From Spirochaetales bacterium (GTDB lineage Bacteria; Spirochaetota; Spirochaetia; SZUA-6; JAFGRV01), in assembly GCA_016937215.1 (NCBI GenBank), contig JAFGWI010000033.1, forward strand, positions 1-64,000: DNA of 64,000 nt, given 5' to 3'. Below are positions 47,406 through 56,991 of this stretch, in pieces. Position 1 is the stretch's first letter. Every line of letters begins with the position of its first letter. The notes under the pieces were generated by a model. That model was given only the letters and a program-made list of their open reading frames with translations. It was not told where the DNA came from and did not search any database. A program made the position numbers and the translations under genes.

Positions 47406-49133
47406 ATGAAAAACCATTTTGTAATTTATGTTATGGGTATTCTTTTATTTATAGCTGTCATTACTTTGGCCATACTGCAATCGGGTTGGGTTGATCAGGC
47501 GGCAGAAGCCAAAAAAGAAAACATCTATCGCAACATGCAAAACCGGACCAACCAGGCTAGTGACCAAATCAGGAGGGATTTCCGGCTCATCGAATCCATG
47601 TTGTCAATCGAACCTCAAATATATAAAAACAAGGACTGGTCTGGTTTTTATAAAAACATTCAGTTTCTACTGGATGACACTAATCTGAAGGAATATCTTC
47701 AGGATTTATATTTACTTCCTTTCAATCAATCAGAAGCTCCCTATCAATACAATTACGATACCGGCAAATTTGAAGTCATCACCATTCCGCCGAACTTTAT
47801 CAAAATAAAGGAAATTGATACCAATGCCTGGATACCTTTCCCAATGCATTACAATAATAAATTTTATATTATTCCCATAAACGAACATCTCCAGAACAGG
47901 CGGCCCGACCGGGCAGGCAGCACACTGGCTGTTATATTAATCAAATTCGATCTGGACTTTTTTTATTCAACCATAATGCCTGCTTACTTAAACCAGATCT
48001 TCCCGGAATATGCCTTTTCCATTACAGATGGTGCTAAAATTTATTTTAAAACAGCTTCACTAAACAATTCCCACAGCCGTAAGCCCGACTTTGTATTTCC
48101 TTTATATGATACCAACCGGGTAAAAATTGAAGCACCACCGCCTGACCCGACAACTTTAGAGGGTCAAAACTCAGAACATCCTGAATCAGAAATACGAAAG
48201 AATTTCCTTTTTTTCCGTTATTTTCAAAACATCGACAATCCGGCTCAAGCCATTGTCCTTGAAATATTTTATCCGGATATGTCCTTTGAAGATTCCATTA
48301 ACCAGCAAACATTGACCAACAGAATACTAAGCATAAGTATTTTAACTCTACTGTTTTTCAGCTCGCTTTTTTTATACTGGCTCTATTCCAGGCTTACCAG
48401 AATCAGAAGCCAGGAACAGGAATTCGTCGCTTCCATCAGTCATGAACTCCGAACACCACTTGCAGTTATCACTTCCACATCGGACAATCTTCTGAGCGGG
48501 ATTATCAATGATCAGGAGCAGATTAAAAAATACGGCAATGTTATCAATGGCCAGGCCAAGCGCTTGTCCCAGATGGTGGAAAATATTCTTTTTTATTCGG
48601 GCCTTGAAAAAACACAAAGGCATTTTGATTCAAAAAGCGCTACTGATATTATTAATTTAGCTGATCAATTAATAAATATTCACAGGGATTTTTACCCGGC
48701 CATCAATTTTCAACATGAATACTCTCTGCACCATTCAATGGTCCAGGTCGATCCAAAAGCCCTTAATTTGATAATGGAAAATCTGTTCATTAACGCCATT
48801 CGACACGGTACAATCAATAAATCTGGTATAGTACGAATCATTTTACGACCCAATATTCCCAAAGGAATCAAAATAATTATTGAAGACGAAGGGCCTGGCA
48901 TTCTACAGAAGGATCAAAAACGAATTTTCCAGGCTTTTATCCGTGGTGAAAGAACCGTCAAAAACCAGACACCCGGTAATGGACTCGGGCTTCATCTTGT
49001 AAAGCGAATATGCGATTTACTGAGCGGAACTATTAAAATCGAAAGCCCCTATTATAATATTACTAATAGCAAAATCAAGGGCAGCCGGTTTATAGTCACC
49101 CTTCCCATAGAGGCCATAGAAAATGAATCCTAA
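47406..49133 (+). CDS. Sensor histidine kinase
   Basis: Two TM segments; EFVASISHELRTPLAVITS H-box; LIMENLFINAIRHG N-box; PGNGLGLHLVKRI. Confidence 0.95.
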   Translation: MKNHFVIYVMGILLFIAVITLAILQSGWVDQAAEAKKENIYRNMQNRTNQASDQIRRDFRLIESMLSIEPQIYKNKDWSGFYKNIQFLLDDTNLKEYLQDLYLLPFNQSEAPYQYNYDTGKFEVITIPPNFIKIKEIDTNAWIPFPMHYNNKFYIIPINEHLQNRRPDRAGSTLAVILIKFDLDFFYSTIMPAYLNQIFPEYAFSITDGAKIYFKTASLNNSHSRKPDFVFPLYDTNRVKIEAPPPDPTTLEGQNSEHPESEIRKNFLFFRYFQNIDNPAQAIVLEIFYPDMSFEDSINQQTLTNRILSISILTLLFFSSLFLYWLYSRLTRIRSQEQEFVASISHELRTPLAVITSTSDNLLSGIINDQEQIKKYGNVINGQAKRLSQMVENILFYSGLEKTQRHFDSKSATDIINLADQLINIHRDFYPAINFQHEYSLHHSMVQVDPKALNLIMENLFINAIRHGTINKSGIVRIILRPNIPKGIKIIIEDEGPGILQKDQKRIFQAFIRGERTVKNQTPGNGLGLHLVKRICDLLSGTIKIESPYYNITNSKIKGSRFIVTLPIEAIENES

Positions 49134-49815
49134 AAAAATACTAGTAATTGAAGATGAAGAAGGTTTGGTGCTTTCTCTGGAAGACCGTTTAAAAACCGAA
49201 GGATTTGAGATAACATCCTGTAGCGATGGTAATTCAGGAGAAACAGAAGCACTCTCAGGAAAATACGATTTGATTCTTCTGGACATCATGCTTCCTGAAA
49301 AGGACGGTTATCAGATTTGCGAATCCATTCGAAAAGCAGAACTCCTGGTCCCTATTCTTATGCTGACGGCCCGAAGCACCAATCTTGACCAGGTATTAGG
49401 ATTACGAATAGGCGCTGATGATTATCTGCCCAAGCCCTTTGACATGCAGGTATTACTGGCTCATGTCAATGCCCTTCTCAGACGCGCGTCATATAACAAC
49501 AAAGAACATGGTGTGAATATTATCAGCTTCGGTCATTTCACATTGGATATTTCAAAACACATTCTTAAGAAAAAAAACAAAGCTGTTCCCTTGAATGCAC
49601 AGGAATATCGATTACTGGAGTTCTTAGTCAAAAACCCGGACCGGATTTTTTCCCGAGATGAGCTTCTGGATAGTGTGTGGGATTATGACAGCGTACTTAC
49701 TACTCGGACAGTAGACGTACATATTGCCTGGTTGAGACAAAAACTGGAAGAGAAGGAAATTCCCCGGCATATAAAGACGATCCGGGGTTATGGTTATAAA
49801 TTTAATCTAAAATAG
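49123..49815 (+). CDS. OmpR/PhoB-family response regulator
   Basis: KILVIEDEEGL, DLILLDIMLPEKDGY, KPFD; winged helix VKNPDRIFSRDELLDSVWDYDSVLTTRTVDVHIAWLRQKLE. Confidence 0.96.
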   Translation: MNPKKILVIEDEEGLVLSLEDRLKTEGFEITSCSDGNSGETEALSGKYDLILLDIMLPEKDGYQICESIRKAELLVPILMLTARSTNLDQVLGLRIGADDYLPKPFDMQVLLAHVNALLRRASYNNKEHGVNIISFGHFTLDISKHILKKKNKAVPLNAQEYRLLEFLVKNPDRIFSRDELLDSVWDYDSVLTTRTVDVHIAWLRQKLEEKEIPRHIKTIRGYGYKFNLK

Positions 49816-50007
49816 CTTTTTACGAATAAATTAAATATATTTTAGAAGAATTATAATTATAATCTAACCTGAAGATACGCGAAGTTTCGCAGGCTGTTGA
49901 AAAAACCCTTGTTTTAAATATTTTCTCTTCCTCTTATTTTCTAAAATTCATGAAATAAATCTTATTATGTTGCTGTAATTTATAATGCGCCTTAATTATA
50001 GACCTGA

Positions 50008-50163
50008 CATTCATTCTGAACGCGGCGAAGCGAAGAATCTCAGTTGACGATGAGCATGTTGATTCTCCAGTTGATTCTCTAATAGAGTGGTTGCGAGTAG
50101 GAAGGAAGCAATGCAGGATGAGAATCTTGTAGATTCTTCGTCGTACCTCCTCAGAATGACATC
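50008..50163. repeat. Dispersed palindromic repeat of the ATTCTGAACG...GAAGAATCT...AGATTCTTCGTCG...CTCAGAATGACAT type
   Basis: Inverted ends CATTCTGAACG..CGAAGCGAAGAATCTC and GTAGATTCTTCGTCGTACCTCCTCAGAATGACAT. Confidence 0.65.
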
Positions 50164-50499
50164 GGTAACCATTTTTTAGTCCTGCTAGATGTTAAATATA
50201 AATCCAAAAAAAATGGGGGCAAAAAATCATGTGTAAATGCTTCAGATTTTACACCCCAGGGCAACGCCCAAAACTGGGATCATTAATCGGGAAATTTTTT
50301 CCCATATTTCCAGTTTGAGTGATTTTTTCCCACTTTACAAAGCGTAATTTTTTATTCGCGCTCCAGCAATTTGAAAAAACTCGACGCGGAATCATTCCAG
50401 TTTTTTTATCCCGAATAATATTTCCTTCCAGTAAAACAAATTAACATAAGATTCCAGATTCTGAATCCACGCGCGAACATTTAAGCCCGCCAAGGCACC

Positions 50500-50516
50500 T
50501 TGGCACATTTATTGCA
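50500..50516 (+). promoter_or_regulatory. Sigma-54 (-24/-12) promoter
   Basis: TTGGCACATTTATTGCA: GG-N10-GC spacing, near-consensus YTGGCACNNNNNTTGCW, about 48 bp before ATG 50564. Confidence 0.85.
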
Positions 50517-50563
50517 ATACTAAAGATAACAGAAATTATTATGATCCAATAGGAGGAATCATT

Positions 50564-51085
50564 ATGAAAAGAACACTTTTAATCAGCCTTTTAATTATTG
50601 TCAGTTTGGTGACCTTTGCCAATGGCGATTCAGAATCACAAAACAATTCTGACAATACCCGCCCAATACATGATAGCATTTTACAAGATGAAGCGATCAT
50701 AACACTCACCGGTTCTGTTGCATTCGAAAACAGGATTCATCCGGAATTGACTGTGGGCGGCCAAAAATACCTTCTCATGGTTGGGCCTGCTATGCGCGAT
50801 TATCCTGACACCTTAAAAGAGGGCCAGCAAGTCACAGTAGAGGGCTATGTTCTAACAGAGGAGCTAATCAAAAAACTGGAGGACGCTCGCGCTGATTATC
50901 AATCCAACCGAGGCAAAGGAAACATGATGGGCCCCTTGTACAACAGCACCGGCGATGAAAAAACAGTGATTGTTGAAGCAGTAACCATCGATGGCAAGCG
51001 TTATGAAATTGATTATGACAATTCCCGAAGAGGCAATATGCGCGGCAAATTCAACCGGGGCAAGGGTATGGGAAGAATGATGTAA
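50564..51085 (+). CDS. Secreted OB-fold-like protein with Gly/Arg/Met-rich tail
   Basis: RBS AGGAGG; signal peptide; tail RRGNMRGKFNRGKGMGRMM. Confidence 0.8.
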   Translation: MKRTLLISLLIIVSLVTFANGDSESQNNSDNTRPIHDSILQDEAIITLTGSVAFENRIHPELTVGGQKYLLMVGPAMRDYPDTLKEGQQVTVEGYVLTEELIKKLEDARADYQSNRGKGNMMGPLYNSTGDEKTVIVEAVTIDGKRYEIDYDNSRRGNMRGKFNRGKGMGRMM

Positions 51086-51102
51086 AAGAGCATTTATTTT
51101 AC

Positions 51103-51135
51103 AGGCCGAATATTTTATTATTCGGCCTTTTTTTT
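51103..51135 (+). terminator. Rho-independent terminator
   Basis: AGGCCGAATA tttta TTATTCGGCCT TTTTTTT. Confidence 0.9.
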
Positions 51136-51176
51136 ACTGGAGCAATGGATCAAATCCTATTATGATTTGAGGAATC

Positions 51177-52406
51177 ATGATGTCAAAGCTTAAAGATTTT
51201 GGGATATATTTTGTTTTTATTATCATCTATGCAATTCTCCTTGGAACCATTACCTTTTTATTTCACAATGTCAAAACCAGGGATTCTGTTCTTTATGAAT
51301 ATGAAGCCTTTAGAAATGCTTTTGGCCTGCTGGAGGCCGCGCGTCAGAATATTCTCGATAGTGATTACCTTGAAGAAAGGGGAGTCATCGGCTTCGGGGT
51401 TTATAATTTAAAGGGACAGATGATTTTCCAGTGGGGCAACGCGCCGGCCTTTATTGATACCAGCAAACCTATCATGAGCGAAAATCAGCTGCGACGAAAT
51501 TCCCCGAGCAGAATTTATCAGTTTATCCAAGCAATCGGAAATATGCAGCCTTTTTTCAACCGCATGGAAAGACGAATGATGAACATGGAGCGCCTGCCTG
51601 CTTATCTGTTCATGAATATTGATGCCAAAGAATATTTCAGGGGCCTTGATAAATTAAATATCACTGAATTCATTCTTCTAACATTAATCACTTGCATCAT
51701 GGGGGCAGCCGCCTTTTTTTACCACAAACTAAAGCGCTCACAGCAAATACTCGCTCAAAAAGAAGAATTGGCGCGTCTTGGTGAAATATCAAGGACCCTT
51801 TCGCATGAAATCAAGAACCCTTTGGGGGCCATGCGAATCCAGACCGGGCTTTTAAAAAAAACAACAGATCCCAAGCATCACCAGGATATTCTGCTGATAG
51901 AAGAGGAAATTGACCGTTTAAGCTTGTTAACCCGGAGAATAGGCGACTTTGTCAGAGATCCTTTAGGTCAGAATGACAAAATTGATCTGCCCGCTTTTTT
52001 AACACAAACACTAAAAAAACGAAATTCTTCAGTAAATTACCAGAATCATTTAAATGACAATGTTTATGTTGTATTTGACAGGGAACGACTACGTTCAGTT
52101 ATCGAAAACCTGGTTCAAAACGCCATTGAAAGCCACGAGCTAAAACAGGAACACACCAGCGTTCCTGAACTTCTTCTTCATAAAGATAATAATCATTATA
52201 TTATATCCATACTCGACAGAGGCATAGGATTGCCCGAGGGCCAGGAAAACAGGATATTTGACCCGGCTTTTTCAAGTAAATCCTTTGGCTCCGGAATAGG
52301 CCTGTCCATTGCCAAACGCTTTATTGAAGCGCGTGACGGAAAAATCATTCTTCATCCCCGTGAAGGGGGAGGCACTGAAGCTCATGTGTATCTCAAAATT
52401 ATTTAA
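51177..52406 (+). CDS. Sensor histidine kinase (NtrB/ZraS-like)
   Basis: LGEISRTLSHEIKNPLGAMRIQTGLL H-box; LVQNAIES; GSGIGLSIAKRFIEARDG; periplasmic Met-rich RMERRMMNMERL. Confidence 0.94.
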   Translation: MMSKLKDFGIYFVFIIIYAILLGTITFLFHNVKTRDSVLYEYEAFRNAFGLLEAARQNILDSDYLEERGVIGFGVYNLKGQMIFQWGNAPAFIDTSKPIMSENQLRRNSPSRIYQFIQAIGNMQPFFNRMERRMMNMERLPAYLFMNIDAKEYFRGLDKLNITEFILLTLITCIMGAAAFFYHKLKRSQQILAQKEELARLGEISRTLSHEIKNPLGAMRIQTGLLKKTTDPKHHQDILLIEEEIDRLSLLTRRIGDFVRDPLGQNDKIDLPAFLTQTLKKRNSSVNYQNHLNDNVYVVFDRERLRSVIENLVQNAIESHELKQEHTSVPELLLHKDNNHYIISILDRGIGLPEGQENRIFDPAFSSKSFGSGIGLSIAKRFIEARDGKIILHPREGGGTEAHVYLKII

Positions 52407-52416
52407 AGGTTGACCC

Positions 52417-53742
52417 ATGAAAATACTGGTTGTTGATGATGAAAAAAACATAAGGGAATCCATTGTTCGCTATCTGAAACTTGAAAAAATAGAGGCGTTA
52501 TCCGCTGAAAACGGCTTATCAGCAAAAAGAATGCTGGAAGAAGATTCTTTTGATGCCGCGGTGATTGATCTTAAAATGCCGGGCATGAACGGCCTTGAAT
52601 TGCTTGCATGGATCAAGGAACAAGGCCCCAGCATTCCTGTTATCATGATATCCGCTTTTGGCGAGATCAACGACGCGGTTGAAGCCATGAAAAAGGGAGC
52701 AAAGGATTATCTGGTAAAACCATTTGACCCTGAAGAATTGATGATACGCATTAAACGCCTGGTCATGGAAAAAGTGAATCAGGACAGAGTGAACCTGGGC
52801 ATGTCGGACAGCAATCCTAAGCTGGAATTATACGACAATAGCAGTTTGAGTAAAAAGCTGATGCATTTAATCAATAAGGTAGCGCCCACTGATTCGACAG
52901 TATTGATAACTGGCGAAAGCGGTACCGGCAAAGAGGTTACAGCACGATTGATTCACAGCAAATCTCTCAGAGCAGACCGGGCTTTTGTGCCAATCAACAT
53001 TGGAGGCATGCCAGAAAACCTTCTGGAAAGCGAACTCTTTGGCTATGAAAAAGGCGCCTTTACCTCAGCCAACACACAAAAAAAGGGAATCGTGGAAATG
53101 GCCTCAAGGGGCACACTTTTTCTTGATGAAATCGGCGACATGCCCCTCAGCCTTCAGGTGAAATTATTGCGTTTTCTGCAGGATAAAAAAATTCAACGCC
53201 TGGGCGGAACTCAAAGCATACCCATTGACCTGAGAATCATCGCTGCCACCAACAAAAATCTGAAAAAGCTGATCGAGCAAAATCTCTTCAGGGAAGACCT
53301 TTATTTCAGGCTGAATATTATCTCCATTGAACTCCCTCCTCTTCGAGAAAAAATTGAAGAAATCGATCAGCTTACAGGAATTTTCATAAAAAAATTCAAC
53401 AAAACAATGGGAAGGTCCATTACCGGAATCACGCAAAAAGCCTTAAAAAAACTCAAGGACTATCATTATCCCGGCAACATTCGAGAGCTGGAGAATATCA
53501 TCGAAAGAGCCTTTATCCTCGCTGATACAAACGAGATCAGCGAAGGGGATATTGATTTATCATCAGACAATAAGCGAAAAATAACCATAACAGGCACCCT
53601 TGCCGAGCTAGAAAAAGAAACCATCCTTCAAGCACTCAATCGCTGGGAAGGAAATCGAACCAAAGCCGCTGAAGAACTGGGTATCACGCGGCGAACCCTT
53701 TTCAACAAGATCAAGGAATATCATCTTGATCCTGAGCCCTAA
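52417..53742 (+). CDS. Sigma-54-dependent response regulator (NtrC family)
   Basis: ILVVDDEKNIRES; GESGTGKEVTARLIH; ESELFGYEKGAFTSA (GAFTGA-type loop); GTLFLDEIGDMPLSLQVKLLR; C-terminal Fis-like HTH. Confidence 0.97.
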   Translation: MKILVVDDEKNIRESIVRYLKLEKIEALSAENGLSAKRMLEEDSFDAAVIDLKMPGMNGLELLAWIKEQGPSIPVIMISAFGEINDAVEAMKKGAKDYLVKPFDPEELMIRIKRLVMEKVNQDRVNLGMSDSNPKLELYDNSSLSKKLMHLINKVAPTDSTVLITGESGTGKEVTARLIHSKSLRADRAFVPINIGGMPENLLESELFGYEKGAFTSANTQKKGIVEMASRGTLFLDEIGDMPLSLQVKLLRFLQDKKIQRLGGTQSIPIDLRIIAATNKNLKKLIEQNLFREDLYFRLNIISIELPPLREKIEEIDQLTGIFIKKFNKTMGRSITGITQKALKKLKDYHYPGNIRELENIIERAFILADTNEISEGDIDLSSDNKRKITITGTLAELEKETILQALNRWEGNRTKAAEELGITRRTLFNKIKEYHLDPEP

Positions 53743-53854
53743 GCATTTAAAAACCAAATGATAGGCCTTCCCATTACAAGATAAGCTATAGACAATTCGT
53801 ATGATTCTGTCAAAGCCTCCATTCCGCAAAAGCCCCATTCAATTGAATATCAAC

Positions 53855-54020
53855 GGGAGGTTGCCCCAGCCCTGGAGGGCTCGGGCCGGGCTCTCCACCA
53901 CTCCGCTATCGCTCCGAAGGTTTTCGCGCTGAAATAATCAGCGCGAAAACGCTTTGGCAAGGCATTTTTAAAAAAATGCCTTGCCATGGCTTCGATCCCT
54001 AACCCCTTAATACGCTGCCG
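53855..54020 (-). repeat. Family-1 structured repeat, copy 12
   Basis: Reverse: GGTTAGGGATCGAAGCCATG + 14-bp hairpin (53956-53985) + AAAGCG + 12-bp hairpin TTTTCGCGCTGA/TCAGCGCGAAAA (53921-53949) + CCTTCGGAGCGATAGCGGAGTGG...GCCCGGCC..AGCCCTCCAGGGCTGGGGCAAC. Confidence 0.9.
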
Positions 54021-54100
54021 CAGCCCTTGGTGGAATAGCGACAAATAAATTTATTTCTTGACAATTACCAAAAACATTGTATATTAAAGAGAGGACAAAA

Positions 54101-54790
54101 ATGACCAATAACGGACAAACAGGAAACGAACAAATCTATACCCTTACTGAAATAGCCCAATTTTTCAAAGTAGCAGAAAAAACCATTATCCGCATGATTC
54201 AACGGGGCGAAATACCTGCCATTAAAATCGGCTCACAATGGCGCTTTATCAAAGAAGAAATCGACCAATGGCTGCATCAGCAAGGTTCTTCAAATAAAAA
54301 AGATCCCCTTGTACAGCTTCTTGAAAACAGCCCGGAAGAACTTCCTGTATCCCGATTAATCAAACCGGAACATATCATCCTCAACCTTAAAGCGGGCTCA
54401 AAAGAGGATATTTTAATTCAGCTCACAGAAAGCCTTGTCAAGGAAGGCCTGGTTGAAGACCGCGACTGGTTTGTAGAAAAATTACTGGCCAGGGAAGAAA
54501 TGGCTTCCACAGCCATTAATATGGGTGTAGCGGTTCCACACTTCAGGCATCCCCAGGAAAACCGGATTCTGGCCCCATTAGTGGTGCTTGGAATTTGCCC
54601 TGAAGGCACTGATTTTCAATCCCGGGATGGCGAAAAAAGCACAGTTTTTTTTCTGATTTGCACATCCAGCGAAATTGCCCATTTGCGTATTTTATCCAAA
54701 ATCGCGACATTTATCCAATCGAAAGAAAATTTACAACCGCTGATTGAATGTAAAACAAAAGAAGAGGTTATCAGCTTTTTTCTTTCATAA
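54101..54790 (+). CDS. HTH (excisionase/MerR-like) domain fused to PTS EIIA (PtsN-like)
   Basis: YTLTEIAQFFKVAEKTIIRMIQRGEIPAIKIGSQWRFIKEEIDQWL; then LIQLTESLVKEG..EEMASTAINMGVAVPHFRHP EIIA histidine motif. Confidence 0.92.
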   Translation: MTNNGQTGNEQIYTLTEIAQFFKVAEKTIIRMIQRGEIPAIKIGSQWRFIKEEIDQWLHQQGSSNKKDPLVQLLENSPEELPVSRLIKPEHIILNLKAGSKEDILIQLTESLVKEGLVEDRDWFVEKLLAREEMASTAINMGVAVPHFRHPQENRILAPLVVLGICPEGTDFQSRDGEKSTVFFLICTSSEIAHLRILSKIATFIQSKENLQPLIECKTKEEVISFFLS

Positions 54791-54859
54791 GCGCAGCTTT
54801 GTGTACTTTCCTTTATCATGATTATTTTGGACTAGCATCAAGAAAGGCTCAAAAAAAAT

Positions 54860-54933
<74 letters not shown>

Positions 54934-55064
54934 AATAGATGCAAAGTTTAGCCTGTTGAGTCATGGATGTCAACGGGGGCTTTAAAAAAATATTGAGTCC
55001 TCTTTATCCGTCGAAAACCATTCTAAAATAGAAGGACCACTAGAGCAGTCCCAGTCAATCACAT

Positions 55065-56633
55065 TCAGTAGGTTTTTTTCTCGGCAGCCTTCATGGCTCT
55101 GAAAACCTCAATTTTTTCATCAATAATGGCTCGCGCGCCTAGATCCATATACTCAACGACCAATTTATCATAGACCTTATCAAAATTATCCGGCTCGGCT
55201 GTAATGGATTTAATGAAAATCTCAACAGACTTTGATTTCAAATTGGAGCTATACTTGGCTTCCGATTCAATCACAACATCAAAATAAGGGGCCAGAAAAG
55301 CATCGGTGTAAGCAATTTCCATGGCTCTCACGATGTATTTTTCAAAACCCGGATAATTCATGGCCTGAGCCTTCATGTTCAAAGCATCATCACCATAATC
55401 AAAAGCGCCGGTAGATATTATGGCAAAATCATGCCAGTTGATTTTATACTCCAGCGGCAGGTCATCGTTTGAAACCTTTTGAATGGGAATCCCATCTGCA
55501 TTAACGGTTTTATAATGAATACCAATTTCTCCATTTTGAAGAATCTTGAGAATTTCCTTATCAGAGGCCATCCAATCGAGATATTTAATGACTGCTTCAA
55601 GCTGATTTTTATTAAAACTCGGCACAAACATATGCAGACCCGCGGGAGAATACTTCATTTTCACATGCTTCCCTTCATAATTTTCAAAGGGATCAAAGGG
55701 AATAATTTCCCCATCAGCCACATTTTTTTTCAACTCAGGAAACACACCATCCGAACGATAGGGCAGATCATAATTGCCGATCCATGCTCCAACAAGCCCT
55801 TGTATTTGATGCCGCCGCAACAAATCTCCAGTTTTATCTGTATCAAAATCAAGATTAATTAATTTTTCATGATAAAGCCTGTTTAGAAAACGGAACCCTT
55901 CTTTATAGCCCGGCATCACCCAACGTCCTTGATCATATTTTGAAGCGAATTCTTCTTCCGACATTTTTTCCACAAAAGACCAAACCAGAGTGTGCACATT
56001 CCAGTCAATAATATTCTCATAAATCTGAATCCCGAAGGGTATAGGATTTTCGACCTTTCCCGGATTTTTATCCCGGAAAGCCACGAGGGCTTCGTAAAAT
56101 TCCTGCTTTGTTGTCGGAATACCCAAGCCCAGTTTATCAAGCCAGTCCTTTCGTATGAAGGAACTGAAAGCCGGTGTCAAGGGGCGTTTAGCCGGAATCG
56201 TATACTGAATACCATTCCAGCATCCATATTTCAAAAGATCCTCACCCAGATATTCCTTTAAATGGCTTCCGTATTTTTTCAATGCCGGCCCAAGATCAGC
56301 CAGACTCTCCGATTTGATATAATTGGAAATTGTTGGAATATCATAGAGAAAACACAAATCCGGCGCTTTTTGAGCGGTCATTAAGGCATTTAGTTTCGGG
56401 ACCTCCTCCCAACGGGGGACCGGAACAAAAGAAAGCGAGATATTTTGACTTTTTTTAATTTTCTTCATTATATAATGAGCCTGATATCCGTCATCTATAG
56501 CTAATCCCGGTGTATCACGATCAAATAATTCCACAGACAAATTCTGCTGAGGTCCAAAGTGATCATAACATCCGGAGAGTAGAAGCAATAAGCTTACTGC
56601 CCACAAAACAGGACTCCTCGAATTTGACTTCAT
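55065..56633 (-). CDS. Extracellular solute-binding lipoprotein (carbohydrate ABC transporter type)
   Basis: LLLLSGCYDH lipobox; FIRKDWLDKLGLGIPTTKQEFYEALVAFRDKNP; WMASDKEILKILQNGEIGIHY. Confidence 0.88.
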   Translation of the reverse strand: MKSNSRSPVLWAVSLLLLLSGCYDHFGPQQNLSVELFDRDTPGLAIDDGYQAHYIMKKIKKSQNISLSFVPVPRWEEVPKLNALMTAQKAPDLCFLYDIPTISNYIKSESLADLGPALKKYGSHLKEYLGEDLLKYGCWNGIQYTIPAKRPLTPAFSSFIRKDWLDKLGLGIPTTKQEFYEALVAFRDKNPGKVENPIPFGIQIYENIIDWNVHTLVWSFVEKMSEEEFASKYDQGRWVMPGYKEGFRFLNRLYHEKLINLDFDTDKTGDLLRRHQIQGLVGAWIGNYDLPYRSDGVFPELKKNVADGEIIPFDPFENYEGKHVKMKYSPAGLHMFVPSFNKNQLEAVIKYLDWMASDKEILKILQNGEIGIHYKTVNADGIPIQKVSNDDLPLEYKINWHDFAIISTGAFDYGDDALNMKAQAMNYPGFEKYIVRAMEIAYTDAFLAPYFDVVIESEAKYSSNLKSKSVEIFIKSITAEPDNFDKVYDKLVVEYMDLGARAIIDEKIEVFRAMKAAEKKTY

Positions 56634-56991
56634 TTATTTCTCCTTAGCTTTTTATTGTTTATAACTCAAATATAGTCAATAGTGCTATTGTTTTTTCACA
56701 ACCCGTCTATTTTCTCTAGGTTTTTATAATCACCCTCTGATTATAGCTAAACAAAAACCACAAAAATCAAAGAAACAGGCAATCCTATTGAAAAATTTAT
56801 GAAATTTTACCCTCCAGCAAATAGACATTTCGCTTTACAGATATCAAAGTTTATGTCATTATATTAAACCTTTCTTTGTTTATTAAACCAGAATAAAGAA
56901 ATGACTGACTCAGAAATATTCTGTTCATACCATGAATATCAAAATATCCAGGGCTAGACAATGTGTAGCCTCTTCTGCTTAGGAGCTAAAA

